A stretch of 64,000 bases of DNA from Planomonospora parontospora (GCA_014647935.1 BMQD01000005.1:83654-147653); one strand, 5' to 3'. Shown: positions 13,491-22,902, numbered from the stretch's first letter. Translations and numbers: made by a program. Notes: generated from the letters alone by a model not told the origin.

Positions 13491-15866
13491 TCAGCTGTGG
13501 TCGATCTCCTCGATGATCTGCCCGCCGAGCTCGCGCTGGATGAGCGCCATGCCGGTGAGCGCGTCGACGTCGGCGTCCGCGTCGTTCAGCGGGTCGACGT
13601 CGTCGGTCTCGAAGCCGGGCGTGCGGCCCGGGACCGCGTCCGGCCAGCCGGACGAGCCGCCGGCCGGGCGCGAGCCCGGCTGGGCGGGCGTGCGGGCACC
13701 GGCCTGGCCGCCCGCCCTGACGCCGCTCTGGGCGGCGGCCCTGGCGGCCGAACGGGCGGCGGCGAGGCCGGGGCCCGGGGCGGGCGGCGAACCGGGGTCC
13801 TCCGGCAGGGGCGCGTCGGGCCACGACTCGTCCGTGGCGGCCGTCTCCCGTCGGGCGGGGGCAGGGGCGACGGCGACGGCCTGGGCGGTCCCGGCAGAAC
13901 CGCCCGGGCCGGCCGGGCCGCCCTGATCCGTCCGGGCGTTCCGGTCCGGGCCTCCGACGCCGGGGGCCTCCGGCGCCGGACGCGGCGCGGGGGGCTGCGC
14001 GGGAGGCTGCGGCGGGGCGGCCGGCGGGTGGTTGCCGCCGAACGGGGCGGCCCCGCCGGCGCCGCCCACGACGGCCTCGACCTTCCAGGCGCCGCCCAGC
14101 ACGTCCTGCAGGGCCGCCGCGACGACCGTGTCCTTCCCGCCGCCGACGAAGTTCTTCATCGCGCCGACCTGGGTGAAGCCCAGGGTGAGGACCTTCCCCT
14201 CGACGCCGACGACCTGGGCGTTGGTGTTGACGTTCGCCCAGACGACGATGCTGCGCTGCTTCAGCGCGCCGAGCACCTGCGGCCATGCCTGCTGCACGGC
14301 CGCCACCTCGGAACCGGCGGCGGGACCCGCGAGGGGCGCCGAGGCCGCGGAGGGCTGCGCAGGCACGGAGGGCGTCCGCTCCTGCGGAGACGGCGGCCCG
14401 GCCGGGACTTCGGGGGAACCTGGCTTGACCGTGACCGGCCAGTCGTCGGCGGACTCCGGGGCGGAGTCCTGGGCGGCGGCCTGCGGAGCGGAGGCCGTAC
14501 CGGCCTGCGGAGCCGCGGCAGGACCGGACGCGACGGCGTGCTGCGGTGCGACGGCGGGGGCCGTGACGGTCTGCGGCGCGACGGTGGGCGGGGTGTACGG
14601 CGCGGTCGCGGCGGGGAGCGCGTACCCGGCGGCCGGGACGTGTCCGGCGGCGGGGGGCGCGTATCCGGCCGTGGGCCCGGGAACGGTGAACGCGTGCGCC
14701 CCGGGGGAGCCGACGCCCCGCTCCAGCCGCTCCAGCCGGGTCAGCAGCGCGGCCTCGTCCTGGGCGGCCCCGGGGAGCAGCACCCTGGCGCACATCAGCT
14801 CCAGCAGCAACCGGGGCGAGGCCGCCCCGCGCATCTCGACCAGCCCGGCGTTGAAGACCTCCGCCGCCCGGGTCAGGTCGGCGGGCCCCATCGACGCGGC
14901 CTGCTCCCGGAGCCGCTCCAGCTCGTCGTCGGGACGGTCGAGCAGGCCGCTGCCGGCCGCCTCGGGCACGTTGGCAAGGACCACGAGGTCGCGGAAGCGC
15001 TCCAGCAGGTCCATGGCGAACCGGCGGGGGTCGTGACCGCCCTCGATCACCTGGTTCACCGCCTGGAAGACCCGCGCGCCGTCCCGCGCCGCGAACGCCG
15101 CGACCATGTCGTCGAGCAGGCCCCCGTCGGTGTAACCCAGCAGGGAGACCGCCCGGGCGTAGGTGATGCCCGCCTCGTCCGACCCGGCGAACAGCTGGTC
15201 GAGGATCGACAGGGAGTCGCGGGCCGAGCCGGCGCCCGCCCGCACGACCAGCGGCAGCGCGGCGGGCTCGAACGGGACGTCCTCGGAGGTGAGGATCTCC
15301 TCCATGAGCGCGCGCAGCGCGGCGGGCGGGATCAGCCGGAAGGGATAGTGGTGGGTCCGGGACTTGATCGTCCCGATGACCTTCTCCGGCTCGGTGGTCG
15401 CGAAGACGAACTTCAGGTGGGGCGGGGGCTCCTCGACGAGCTTGAGCAGCGCGTTGAACCCCTCCCGGGTCACCATGTGCGCCTCGTCGATGATGTAGAT
15501 CTTGAACCGCGCCGACACCGGCGCGAAGAAGGCCCGCTCCCTCAGGTCGCGGGCGTCGTCCACGCCGCCGTGCGAGGCCGCGTCGATCTCGATGACGTCG
15601 AGGTGGCCGGGGCCGGTGGGGGCGAGCGCCACGCAGGACTCGCACTCGCCGCACGGATCGGGGGTCGGCCCCTTCTCGCAGTTCAGCGAGCGGGCCAGGA
15701 TCCGGGCGCTGGAGGTCTTGCCGCACCCGCGGGGGCCGCTGAAAAGGTAGGCGTGGTTGATCCGGCCGCTCCGCAGCGCCTGCCGGAGCGGCTCTGTGAC
15801 GTGTTCCTGGCCTTTGACCTCGGCGAAGGTCCCGGGCCGGTACTTGCGGTAGAGCGCCAGACTCAT
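13491..15866 (-). CDS. dnaX: DNA polymerase III subunit gamma/tau
   Basis: 791 residues from ATG 15866, which has GGGAG upstream; an in-frame TTG lies one codon earlier. It is the clamp-loader ATPase: P-loop SGPRGCGKTSS (about 43-53), zinc cysteines from Cys63 on (CGECESC), DEAH at 127-130, sensor motif GSARDSLSILDQ. After the third AAA+ domain (to about 395) comes a very long alanine/proline-rich linker, then a tau-like segment (QQAWPQVLGALKQRSIVVWA) and a second P/G/A-rich stretch before an acidic end. No frameshift site for a separate gamma form was noticed. SRP RNA lies just upstream. Confidence 0.95.
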   Translation of the reverse strand: MSLALYRKYRPGTFAEVKGQEHVTEPLRQALRSGRINHAYLFSGPRGCGKTSSARILARSLNCEKGPTPDPCGECESCVALAPTGPGHLDVIEIDAASHGGVDDARDLRERAFFAPVSARFKIYIIDEAHMVTREGFNALLKLVEEPPPHLKFVFATTEPEKVIGTIKSRTHHYPFRLIPPAALRALMEEILTSEDVPFEPAALPLVVRAGAGSARDSLSILDQLFAGSDEAGITYARAVSLLGYTDGGLLDDMVAAFAARDGARVFQAVNQVIEGGHDPRRFAMDLLERFRDLVVLANVPEAAGSGLLDRPDDELERLREQAASMGPADLTRAAEVFNAGLVEMRGAASPRLLLELMCARVLLPGAAQDEAALLTRLERLERGVGSPGAHAFTVPGPTAGYAPPAAGHVPAAGYALPAATAPYTPPTVAPQTVTAPAVAPQHAVASGPAAAPQAGTASAPQAAAQDSAPESADDWPVTVKPGSPEVPAGPPSPQERTPSVPAQPSAASAPLAGPAAGSEVAAVQQAWPQVLGALKQRSIVVWANVNTNAQVVGVEGKVLTLGFTQVGAMKNFVGGGKDTVVAAALQDVLGGAWKVEAVVGGAGGAAPFGGNHPPAAPPQPPAQPPAPRPAPEAPGVGGPDRNARTDQGGPAGPGGSAGTAQAVAVAPAPARRETAATDESWPDAPLPEDPGSPPAPGPGLAAARSAARAAAQSGVRAGGQAGARTPAQPGSRPAGGSSGWPDAVPGRTPGFETDDVDPLNDADADVDALTGMALIQRELGGQIIEEIDHS

Positions 15867-15882
15867 CAAGGAGCTCCCGCCT

Positions 15883-15914
15883 GCGAGGGGTCCTGCAACG
15901 AAGGAACCCCTCGC
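15883..15914 (-). promoter_or_regulatory. Hairpin between SRP RNA and dnaX
   Basis: GCGAGGGGT (15883-15891) and ACCCCTCGC (15906-15914) are perfect complements around a 14-base loop. The right arm is also the 3' strand of the SRP RNA closing stem, so the two pairings exclude each other. It may end SRP RNA transcription or shape its 3' end just before the dnaX ribosome binding site. Confidence 0.5.
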
Positions 15915-15992
15915 ACACCCGCCAGAGCCCGCTTATCCTTGCTGCCTTCCGGCCCTGGGGAGGTTCACAGGATGACGCCGCGCGAGGGGTCC
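15904..15992 (-). ncRNA. ffs: Signal recognition particle RNA (4.5S-type)
   Basis: On the minus strand the sequence reads CCCCAGGGCCGGAAGGCAGC then AAGGATAAGCGGG, the universal SRP domain IV with its GGAA tetraloop and the asymmetric internal loop that binds Ffh. The ends pair as GGACCCCTCGCG with TGCGAGGGGTTCC. Small SRP RNA lies directly upstream of dnaX in many actinobacteria. Exact ends are estimated from the closing stem. Confidence 0.9.
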
Positions 15993-16088
15993 GGACACAG
16001 TCTATCCCCCTGCGGCAGTGCTCGGGTCCGCGAATGTCGTACGGGCGCACGGTCACCCCACGCCCGAAAGTCCGCTAAGCTTTCCGGC

Positions 16089-16174
16089 GGAGGATTCGCC
16101 TAGTTGGCCTAGGGCGCACGATTGGAAATCGTGTTGGGGGCAACCCCTCAGGAGTTCGAATCTCCTATCCTCCG
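16089..16174 (+). tRNA. tRNA-Ser (anticodon GGA)
   Basis: Acceptor stem GGAGGAT (16089-16095) pairs with ATCCTCC (16167-16173), discriminator G. The anticodon loop TTGGAAA gives GGA at 16124-16126, reading UCC/UCU. It has the long variable arm of serine tRNAs and a T-loop GTTCGAATC. CCA is not encoded. Confidence 0.96.
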
Positions 16175-16344
16175 CCGCTCAGAGGGGCCGGACCGCACAC
16201 GCGGTCCGGCCCCTCCGGCGTTCCCACCCCGTTCCCGTCCCCCGGCCGACCCCACCGGCCCGCCACCGGCAGCGACTCCGGCCGTTTCCCCGGCCGCTTC
16301 GCGGGCAGTGGAGGCGTCCCGAACGGATCGAAGGGACGTCGGCG

Positions 16345-17202
16345 ATGGATTTCAAGGACGATGTCCGGCTGGACAGCTCGCAGGTCGAGAGCGGCGGCCG
16401 CCGCGTCCCCGGCGGTGGACTCGCGGTGGGCGGAGGCGTCGCCGGGATCATCGCGCTCATCGCCGCACTGGTGTTCGGCGTGGACCTCGGGGGCCTCACC
16501 GGCGGCGGGGCGGCCCCCGCGCCGGTCGACTCCGGCTCGAACCTCGCGGCGCAGTGCAGGACCGGCCAGGACGCCGACCAGAACGAGGAGTGCCGGGTGA
16601 TCGGCGTGGTCAACAGCATCCAGGAGTACTGGCCCACCGCCATGGGCGGCTACGAAGAGGCCAAGACCGTGCTCTTCTCCGGCGCGGTGGACACCGGGTG
16701 CGGCGCCGCCGACTCCTCCGTCGGGCCGTTCTACTGCCCCGCCGACCGGCGGGTCTACCTCGACCTGAGCTTCTTCGACCAGTTGCAGAGCCGCTTCGGC
16801 GCCAAGGGCGGGCCGTTCGCCCAGGCGTACGTGATCGGGCACGAGTACGGCCACCACGTGCAGAACCTGACCGGGGTCCTGAGCCGTTCGCAGAACGACC
16901 GGCAGGGACCGGAGAGCGGGGCGGTCCGGGTGGAGCTCCAGGCGGACTGCTACGCGGGCGCCTGGGCGAAGAACGCCTACGAGACCGGGCTGTTCGCCCA
17001 GCCGTTCACGCGGGCCGACATCGAGGAGGCGCTGAGCGCCGCCTCCGCGGTGGGGGACGACAGCATCCAGGAGCGCACCCAGGGCCGGGTCGACCCGGAG
17101 GGCTTCACCCACGGCACCTCGGCGCAGCGGGTCAAGTGGTTCAGCACCGGTTACGAGACCGGCGACCCCAAGCGCTGCGACACCTTCTCCGGCGCCATCT
17201 GA
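16345..17202 (+). CDS. Neutral zinc metallopeptidase (YpfJ/ZnP family)
   Basis: 285 residues from ATG 16345, AGGGA upstream. One membrane helix at about 25-46 (AGIIALIAALVFG) anchors the protein; residues after about 65 lie outside. The zinc site HEYGHH starts at residue 166 and a second acidic metal ligand fits ELQADCYAGAWA. Four cysteines outside the membrane (CRTGQ, EECRV, TGCGAA, YCPADRR) may pair as disulfides. The family is Pfam 'putative neutral zinc metallopeptidase'; substrate unknown. It follows tRNA-Ser with no other genes between. Confidence 0.9.
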   Translation: MDFKDDVRLDSSQVESGGRRVPGGGLAVGGGVAGIIALIAALVFGVDLGGLTGGGAAPAPVDSGSNLAAQCRTGQDADQNEECRVIGVVNSIQEYWPTAMGGYEEAKTVLFSGAVDTGCGAADSSVGPFYCPADRRVYLDLSFFDQLQSRFGAKGGPFAQAYVIGHEYGHHVQNLTGVLSRSQNDRQGPESGAVRVELQADCYAGAWAKNAYETGLFAQPFTRADIEEALSAASAVGDDSIQERTQGRVDPEGFTHGTSAQRVKWFSTGYETGDPKRCDTFSGAI

Positions 17203-17303
17203 ACGGACCCCGGGCGGGCCCGACCGTGGCCGGGGCGGGCCCTGACCGGCACCGTGACCCGACCGCCGGGCAAACGACCGGATTGTCTCTTAAACTACAT
17301 GGG

Positions 17304-17606
17304 GTGATCTTCAAGCTGGTCGGCGATGGACGGCCCTACCCCGAACACGGCCTCTCGAACCGCGAGTGGGCGCAGATACCGCCGCGGCAGGTCCGGCTCG
17401 ACACTCTGATCACCACGAAAGCGGTGCTCGACCTGCACTCCCTGCTCGCCAAGGACTCCACCTTCTACGGCGACCTGTTCCCGCACGTGGTCCAGTGGCG
17501 CGGTGAGCTCTATCTGGAGGACGGCCTGCACCGCGCCCTGCGCTCGGCCCTGCACCAGCGCCCGGTCCTGCACGCCAGGGTCCTCGACCTGCCGCCGGAC
17601 GCCTGA
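17304..17606 (+). CDS. Conserved small actinobacterial protein
   Basis: 100 residues, GTG start. TAAACT at 17291-17296 lies seven bases before the start and there is no ribosome site, so the mRNA is probably leaderless. Core motifs: LVGDGRPYPEHGLS, WAQIPPRQVRLDTLITTK, DSTFYGDLFPHVV and LYLEDGLHRALRSAL. The same block structure is common in Streptomyces proteins of unknown function; the ...RQVRLD(T/E)L... then EDGLHR pattern recalls ParB-nuclease-like folds, which is only a suggestion. Confidence 0.75.
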   Translation: MIFKLVGDGRPYPEHGLSNREWAQIPPRQVRLDTLITTKAVLDLHSLLAKDSTFYGDLFPHVVQWRGELYLEDGLHRALRSALHQRPVLHARVLDLPPDA

Positions 17607-17729
17607 GCCCCCGCTCGGCCCTCCGCTCCGGGCCCGCGCCCGCACGGTCCGGAAGACGGGGGCGTGAATCGACGAGGGATCGACGGGGGCCTGAAACGAC
17701 GCAGCTCCGAAACAACGCAGCCCCGAAAC

Positions 17730-17771
17730 GACGAGGGCCTCCCACCTGTCTCCAGGTGGGAGGCCCTCGTC
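17730..17771. terminator. Strong hairpin with 19-bp perfect stem
   Basis: Arms 17730-17748 and 17753-17771 are exact complements (GACGAGGGCCTCCCACCTG and its reverse complement) around a TCTC loop. It lies between the + strand gene ending at 17606 and the minus-strand tRNA-Ser ending at 17777. Confidence 0.85.
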
Positions 17772-17776
17772 CGTGG

Positions 17777-17863
17777 CGGTGGTGGTGGGATTTGAACCCA
17801 CGGATGAGTTGCCCCATCACACGCTTTCGAGGCGTGCGCCCTCGGCCACTAGGCGACACCACC
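17777..17863 (-). tRNA. tRNA-Ser (anticodon CGA)
   Basis: Read on the minus strand: acceptor GGTGGTG (17863-17857) pairs with CACCACC (17784-17778), discriminator G at 17777. The anticodon loop CTCGAAA carries CGA, reading UCG. Long serine variable arm and T-loop TTCAAAT are present. CCA is not encoded. Confidence 0.95.
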
Positions 17864-17884
17864 GCCGAGCAGCTTACCGGATAA

Positions 17885-18375
<491 letters not shown>

Positions 18376-18379
<4 letters not shown>

Positions 18380-18867
18380 CGCAGGCGGTCGAGCTCGTCC
18401 GCGAAGGCCAGCCGCTCGGCGATCACCGAGAGCGTGTCCGCCGGGAGGGCGCCCTCCTCCATGCTGAGCTCGATGAGCTCGTCCGGGCTCATGCCCAGGT
18501 CGCTCAGGAGCTCGAAGTCGCCCGCCGGCCGCACGCCCAGCTCGGGCGTGTCGCCCTCCGGGGCGACCCCGGCCAGTTCGCCGAAGAGCTCGCCGAGCGT
18601 GTCGGCGCGCGCGGCCTGCGCGTCGGACAGGAAGGCGCGGGGCTCGGTGTCGCCCCGGTAGCGGACGATCGCGAACCACTCGTCCTCGGCCTCGACGCAG
18701 AGCAGGGCCAGCTCCTCGCCGTCGAGGCCGAGGCTCTCCTGGACGACGTCGCCGAGATCGTCGACGATCTCGGCTTCGCCGAGGTCGGCCTCTGCACCCC
18801 GCCAGCCGTTCGCGGTGCGCACGAATGCCGCCGAGAAGAGCCTGCTGCCGGACGGTCTGGAGGCCAT
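18376..18867 (-). CDS. tRNA adenosine deaminase-associated protein, copy 1
   Basis: 163 residues, ATG with AGGAGA upstream. Acidic protein with an N-terminal beta-rich half (AFVRTANGWRGAEADLGEAE, then WFAIVRYRGDTEPRAFLSDA) and a helical C-terminus (PAGDFELLSDLGMSPDELI, then LPADTLSVIAERLAFADELD). The family is found only next to tadA in actinobacteria. It is coupled to tadA by a GTGA overlap. Its C-terminal half aligns with the neighbour upstream, so the two arose by duplication. Confidence 0.85.
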
Positions 18868-18882
18868 GGCGATCTCCTGAGC

Positions 18883-19404
18883 TCAGCCGAACATCGAGTC
18901 GATGGCGCGTTCGAACGGCTCGGAGAAGCCGAGCCGCGCGGCGATGCTGGACAGCACGTCCTCGGGGAGCAGGTCGATGTCACCGGAGAGGATGCCGAGC
19001 TCCATCTCGTCGAGCCCCAGGTCGGCGAAGATGGACAGGTCACCCGCGGGGAGCGCCGTCTCCTCGTCCTGCAGGATCGCGTCGAGCTCGTCCTCGTCGG
19101 GCACCGGGACGTCGAGATAGTCCAGCACCTGCTCCGCGAGCGGGAAGTCCAGCGACGCGGCGATGTCCGAGAGGAACACCTCCGCCCGCTCGCCGAACAC
19201 CCGTAGCGCCACGAAGAACTCATCCCCCACGGCGACCAGGCCAATCGCGCCGCTCAGGCTCGGCTGCTGGCGCAAGGCGTGGATCAGCCCGTGGAGGTCG
19301 GAGGTGAGCGCCACGGGAAGCATCTCCGCCTCCCAGCGGTCATCCTCGCGATAGACCACGATGGCGAAGTCGAGCGCATCTTCGTCTGTCATCGTCATCC
19401 CCAC
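18883..19404 (-). CDS. tRNA adenosine deaminase-associated protein, copy 2
   Basis: 173 residues from GTG 19404; ATG 19398 (MTMTDEDALDFAIVV) is an alternative close to the GGTGGGG element. Beta-rich first half (DFAIVVYREDDRWEAEMLP, then FVALRVFGERAEVFLSDIAA) and helical end (LPAGDLSIFADLGLDEMELG, LPEDVLSSIAARLGFSEPFE) mirror copy 1 in order and spacing. Ends 16 bases before copy 1, so the three genes to tadA form one operon. Confidence 0.8.
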   Translation of the reverse strand: MGMTMTDEDALDFAIVVYREDDRWEAEMLPVALTSDLHGLIHALRQQPSLSGAIGLVAVGDEFFVALRVFGERAEVFLSDIAASLDFPLAEQVLDYLDVPVPDEDELDAILQDEETALPAGDLSIFADLGLDEMELGILSGDIDLLPEDVLSSIAARLGFSEPFERAIDSMFG

Positions 19405-19554
19405 CGAGCGACCTGTACGGATGTCAATGCTTTCAGAAGTGGAGCACCACCGTATGCCACTCCGGCCAAATCGTGATCAAAATCCCCTCCCAAAACTCGT
19501 GTCACACATCGTCCGTTATCAACCCGCCTGTCGTCCCGGCTACCGTTGACCTCC

Positions 19555-20193
19555 ATGGAGACCCTGGTCGTCGACCACCCGCTCGTGGCCCACAAGCTGA
19601 CCGTCCTACGGGACGCCGACACGGACTCGCCCACCTTCCGGCGCCTCGCCGACGAGCTCGTCACGCTGCTCGCGTACGAGGCGACCCGGCACGTCCGGGT
19701 CAGCGAGGTCACCGTGAAGACCCCCGTCGCCCCGGCGAAGGGCGTGCGCCTGGCCCACCCGCACCCTCTGGTGGTCCCGATCCTGCGCGCCGGTCTCGGC
19801 ATGCTGGACGGGATGACCAGGCTCCTGCCGACGGCCGAGGTCGGCTTCCTCGGGATGATCCGCAACGAGTCGACGCTCCAGGCCGAGACCTACGCCACCC
19901 GCCTTCCCGACGACCTGTCGGGCCGCCAGGTCTACGTGGTCGACCCGATGCTGGCCACCGGCGGCACCCTGGCCGCGGCGATCGAGTTCCTCTTCGAGCG
20001 CGGGGCCGACGACGTGACCGCGATCTGCCTGCTGGCCGCCCCGGAGGGCATCGCCTACATGGACGCGGCCTTCGCCGGCAGCGGAAGGCCGATCCGCCTG
20101 GTCACCGCCGCCCTCGACGAGCGGCTCAACGAGCACGGCTACATCGTCCCCGGCCTGGGGGACGCCGGAGACCGCCTCTACGGCGTGGTCTGA
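19555..20193 (+). CDS. upp: Uracil phosphoribosyltransferase
   Basis: 212 residues from ATG 19555. It makes UMP from uracil and PRPP (pyrimidine salvage). PRPP-binding loop DPMLATGGT at 130-138, uracil-binding end [22 protein letters not shown] at 19541-19546 lies eight bases before the start with no ribosome site in between, fitting a leaderless mRNA; a TTG three codons upstream is less likely. Divergent from the tadA operon. Confidence 0.96.
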   Translation: METLVVDHPLVAHKLTVLRDADTDSPTFRRLADELVTLLAYEATRHVRVSEVTVKTPVAPAKGVRLAHPHPLVVPILRAGLGMLDGMTRLLPTAEVGFLGMIRNESTLQAETYATRLPDDLSGRQVYVVDPMLATGGTLAAAIEFLFERGADDVTAICLLAAPEGIAYMDAAFAGSGRPIRLVTAALDERLNEHGYIVPGLGDAGDRLYGVV

Positions 20194-20363
20194 CGACCTC
20201 CCGGGCTCTGTTTCCGCCGGCTCCCGGGATCTGTTCCCGCCGAACGGAGGGTGTCGCCGACACCTTCCGTTACCTTCCGTGATTACATGGGTACGGAGAG
20301 TTTCAACAAGGCATCTCTTCGGCACGCCCGGCCCGGCGATCGCGGACGCAAACAGGGAGAACA

Positions 20364-20597
20364 GTGAACGAGGGCATCATCCCCGCCGCCGAACCGGACC
20401 CCTACGCGGACCTGAGCGCCGCGCTGCGGGAGGAGTTCTCCGCGATCCATCCGGCGGCCACCGTGACCCGCTGCGTGGACGCGGCCCGCTACGGTGCGCT
20501 GGAGATCACAGGCCACGCCCATCCCTGGCTGGTGGAGCGGATCGCCCGCAAACACCTGCAGGTGCTGGCGCTGGCCGCGAGCGGGCGCGACCGATGA
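20364..20597 (+). CDS. Small three-helix protein, unknown function
   Basis: 77 residues, GTG start with GGGAG upstream. The main part (LSAALREEFSAIHPAATVTR ... HAHPWLVERIARKHLQVLAL) resembles the short three-helix-bundle dimerisation proteins (DUF3562-like) of mycobacteria and streptomycetes. No catalytic residues are visible. It stands alone between upp and the small membrane gene at 20725. Confidence 0.65.
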   Translation: MNEGIIPAAEPDPYADLSAALREEFSAIHPAATVTRCVDAARYGALEITGHAHPWLVERIARKHLQVLALAASGRDR

Positions 20598-20724
20598 GAC
20601 CCGCCCCGGGCCGGTGAGGTCCGCCGACGGCGGAAGACCGAATCGGCTCACACGCTTTACCCCACGTAATGCGTGGGTAATGTATACGTCGGGTGCAGTG
20701 GGTGAGTGGTAACTGGAGGCCTAA

Positions 20725-20883
20725 GTGCAGGGCAAGAAGGTTCTGAAATGGAGCGCCATCATCTTCGTGGTGTTCTTCCTGTTCACCCGGCCGGATGATG
20801 CGGCGCACACGGTCAGGGGAGCCATCGACTCGATGTACACCGCGGCCGATTCCCTGGCCCAGTTCGTCTCCCATCTCTCATGA
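20725..20883 (+). CDS. 52-residue single-pass membrane protein
   Basis: Found by direct reading. GTG start with GGAGG seven bases upstream. Residues about 8-20 (LKWSAIIFVVFFLFTR) are one short membrane segment, and the rest (DDAAHTVRGAIDSMYTAADS) is an amphipathic helix ending FVSHLS. The stop overlaps the ATG of the PH-domain gene (ATGA), so the two are co-translated and may work together at the membrane. Confidence 0.75.
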   Translation: MQGKKVLKWSAIIFVVFFLFTRPDDAAHTVRGAIDSMYTAADSLAQFVSHLS

Positions 20884-21410
20884 GGCTGGTGACTCACGGG
20901 GACTCCGCTCCCTCGTCGGTCAACCGCTACCTGCTCCCCCACGAACACCAGGTCATCATGGTGCGGCGTCACCCGGCCGTGCTGCTCCGTCCCGTCGCCG
21001 AGGTCTTCGGCGGCCTGATCATCGCCGGCCTGCTCAGCAAGTGGCTCGGCGACCAGGGCGCCGGGGGCGGGCTCGTCGTCGTCTGGTGGGCATGGCTCCT
21101 GCTGCTCATCCGCTTCGTGTGGAAGGTGGCGGAGTGGTCGGTCGACTACTTCGTCGTGACCTCCAAGCGGATGCTGCTCACCACGGGGCTGATCACGCGC
21201 CGGGTCGACATGATGCCGCTCGGCAAGGTGACGGACATGAGCTTCCAGCGCTCCCTGCTCGGGCGCATGATGGGCTACGGCGAGTTCATCCTCGAGTCGG
21301 CCGGTCAGGACCAGGCGCTCTCGACGATCCCGTACATCCCCTATCCCGAGACCCTCTACCTCGAGGTCTGTCAGATGCTCTTCCCCGGCGGTAACGACTC
21401 GGATGATTAA
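20880..21410 (+). CDS. Membrane protein with bacterial PH domain
   Basis: 176 residues. It starts at the ATG overlapping the previous stop. Two membrane helices at about 45-85 (EVFGGLIIAGLLSKWLG and GLVVVWWAWLLLLIRFVW) are followed by a bacterial PH-like (YdbS/DUF304) domain: VDYFVVTSKRMLLTTGLITR, then RVDMMPLGKVTDMSFQRSLL, then GRMMGYGEFILESAG. Ends acidic (NDSDD). The family is widespread and its role is mostly unknown. Confidence 0.85.
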   Translation: MRLVTHGDSAPSSVNRYLLPHEHQVIMVRRHPAVLLRPVAEVFGGLIIAGLLSKWLGDQGAGGGLVVVWWAWLLLLIRFVWKVAEWSVDYFVVTSKRMLLTTGLITRRVDMMPLGKVTDMSFQRSLLGRMMGYGEFILESAGQDQALSTIPYIPYPETLYLEVCQMLFPGGNDSDD

Positions 21411-21543
21411 TCCCCGTATGTCCACTGTGACGTAGCGGAATTGGAACGAGTTCGACCAGGGATTCTGCGCGGGGGTTACCCGATTCGACTGCTTCGTGCA
21501 ATCATGGCTGCAACATTGACCATCCCCCGCCCTGAGAGATCAG

Positions 21544-22902
21544 ATGCCGAGTCAGGGAACCATCGGTGACCGTGTCCGCGGACTGCGGCTGAGCAGGCGC
21601 ATGTCCCAGGCCCAGCTCGCCGGGCCGGACTTGTCCGACAGCTACGTGTCCCTCATCGAGTCAGGCAAGCGCACGCCGACCCCCGTGGTCGCACGCCTGC
21701 TCGCCGAACGCCTGGGATGCACCACCGAGTTCCTCCTGCACGGCGTCGAGCCGCGTCAGCGCATCGACACCGAGCTCGGCCTGCGCCACGCGGAGCTGGA
21801 GCTCCACCACGGCGACCCGGCCCTGGCGGTGGACCGCTTCGGTGAGATCGTCAAGGCCGCGGGCGAGGAGAACGCCGTCATCTCCGCCCTCGCCCGGTTC
21901 GGCCGCGCCCGCGCCCTGGAGTCGCAGGGCCGGGTCGGTCCCGCCGTCGAAGCCTTCGAGCGGCTCCGCCGCGAGGCCGCCGCCCATCCCGAGCGCCTGG
22001 CGGATCTGCCGCTGACCGTCGCCCTGAGCAGGTGCTACCTGCACGCCGGTGACACCCTGCGCGCCCACGACCTGGCGCACGACGCCCTGGTCCAGGTGAA
22101 CCGGCTGGCTCTGACGCAGGGTGAGATCGCGGTCGACCTGGCCGCCGCCCTGATGGAGACCGACTCCTCGCGGGGGACCGACTCCCCGGGCCTGGCCTAC
22201 GTCCGGCAGGTCATCATGGACAACGGGGTGCCCTCCGCGGTCAACCGCGAAGCGGAGGTCCACTCCCTGTGGCAGGCGAGCGCGACCGCGGCCGAAGGAG
22301 AGGACTCGGCGCTGGCCGTCCGCCTCGCCGACGACGCGATCGCGACCGGCCGGCCGTCCCGGATGGCGCTCAGGCTCGCCCTCATCGCGATGGAGTGGTC
22401 CCGTCTGGCGGCGTCCCGCGACGAAGAGCCCATGAGCGGGATCCCCGAGCTCGCGAGCGCGGCCGGTGAGGTCTTCGCCTCCTTCCCCTCCCTCGTCGGC
22501 GAACGCGCCAAGAGCCTGATCGTGCTCGCCCACGTGCAACTGCGGACCGGCGACTCCGCCGGCGCGGTCCGCCTGGCCGGTTCGGCCCTCGACGTCCTCG
22601 GAGAGCGCCCGGACGGCATCGGCGCCACCGCGCACCTGCTGCTCGCCGAGATCGCGCTCGCACGCGGCGCGGGGAACGCCCTCACCAGTCTGCGGAACGC
22701 GCAGACCCTGCTCGACGGCCTCGGCCCGGCGTCCGTCGGCTCCGACCGGGAGACCGCCCGGGTCTGGCGCCGGCTCGGCGACCTGTACGGCCAGGCCGGT
22801 GCACGGGACGCGCAGACCGCCGCGTATCGTAAGGCACTCGAGGCAGTCGGCGTGCGTGGCGCGCTGGTGGGCATGACGGTCGACTCCGCCCTGGTGCGGT
22901 AA
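21544..22902 (+). CDS. XRE-family regulator with TPR-like helical repeats
   Basis: 452 residues. The N-terminal helix-turn-helix (about 5-60) reads IGDRVRGLRLSRRMSQAQLA, then YVSLIESGKRTPTPVVARLL. The remaining 380 residues are continuous helical pairs of TPR type, several with the A-x3-G-RA pattern (ALARFGRARALESQGRVGPA). This layout is common in actinomycete regulators that sense peptides or partner proteins. GAGAGATCAG precedes the ATG. No neighbouring partner gene is obvious, so the target is unknown. Confidence 0.85.
   Translation: MPSQGTIGDRVRGLRLSRRMSQAQLAGPDLSDSYVSLIESGKRTPTPVVARLLAERLGCTTEFLLHGVEPRQRIDTELGLRHAELELHHGDPALAVDRFGEIVKAAGEENAVISALARFGRARALESQGRVGPAVEAFERLRREAAAHPERLADLPLTVALSRCYLHAGDTLRAHDLAHDALVQVNRLALTQGEIAVDLAAALMETDSSRGTDSPGLAYVRQVIMDNGVPSAVNREAEVHSLWQASATAAEGEDSALAVRLADDAIATGRPSRMALRLALIAMEWSRLAASRDEEPMSGIPELASAAGEVFASFPSLVGERAKSLIVLAHVQLRTGDSAGAVRLAGSALDVLGERPDGIGATAHLLLAEIALARGAGNALTSLRNAQTLLDGLGPASVGSDRETARVWRRLGDLYGQAGARDAQTAAYRKALEAVGVRGALVGMTVDSALVR

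Noticed and set aside
14000-14700. Programmed frameshift for a separate gamma form of DnaX
   Set aside because: No A/T-rich slippery run or following stem was noticed in this GC-rich linker.
12345-16103. 1252-codon open frame on the + strand across recR, ybaB and dnaX
   Set aside because: Shadow of high-GC genes on the minus strand; the translation is arginine/glycine-rich without any domain, while the opposite strand encodes recR and dnaX.
16089-17863. Integrated element anchored at either tRNA-Ser gene
   Set aside because: No integrase and no second copy of the tRNA 3' end was seen nearby; the genes between are ordinary core genes.
20658-20679. Hairpin-like CCCACG/CGTGGG before the small membrane gene
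   Set aside because: Only six pairs with a short loop; too weak to call a terminator or operator.
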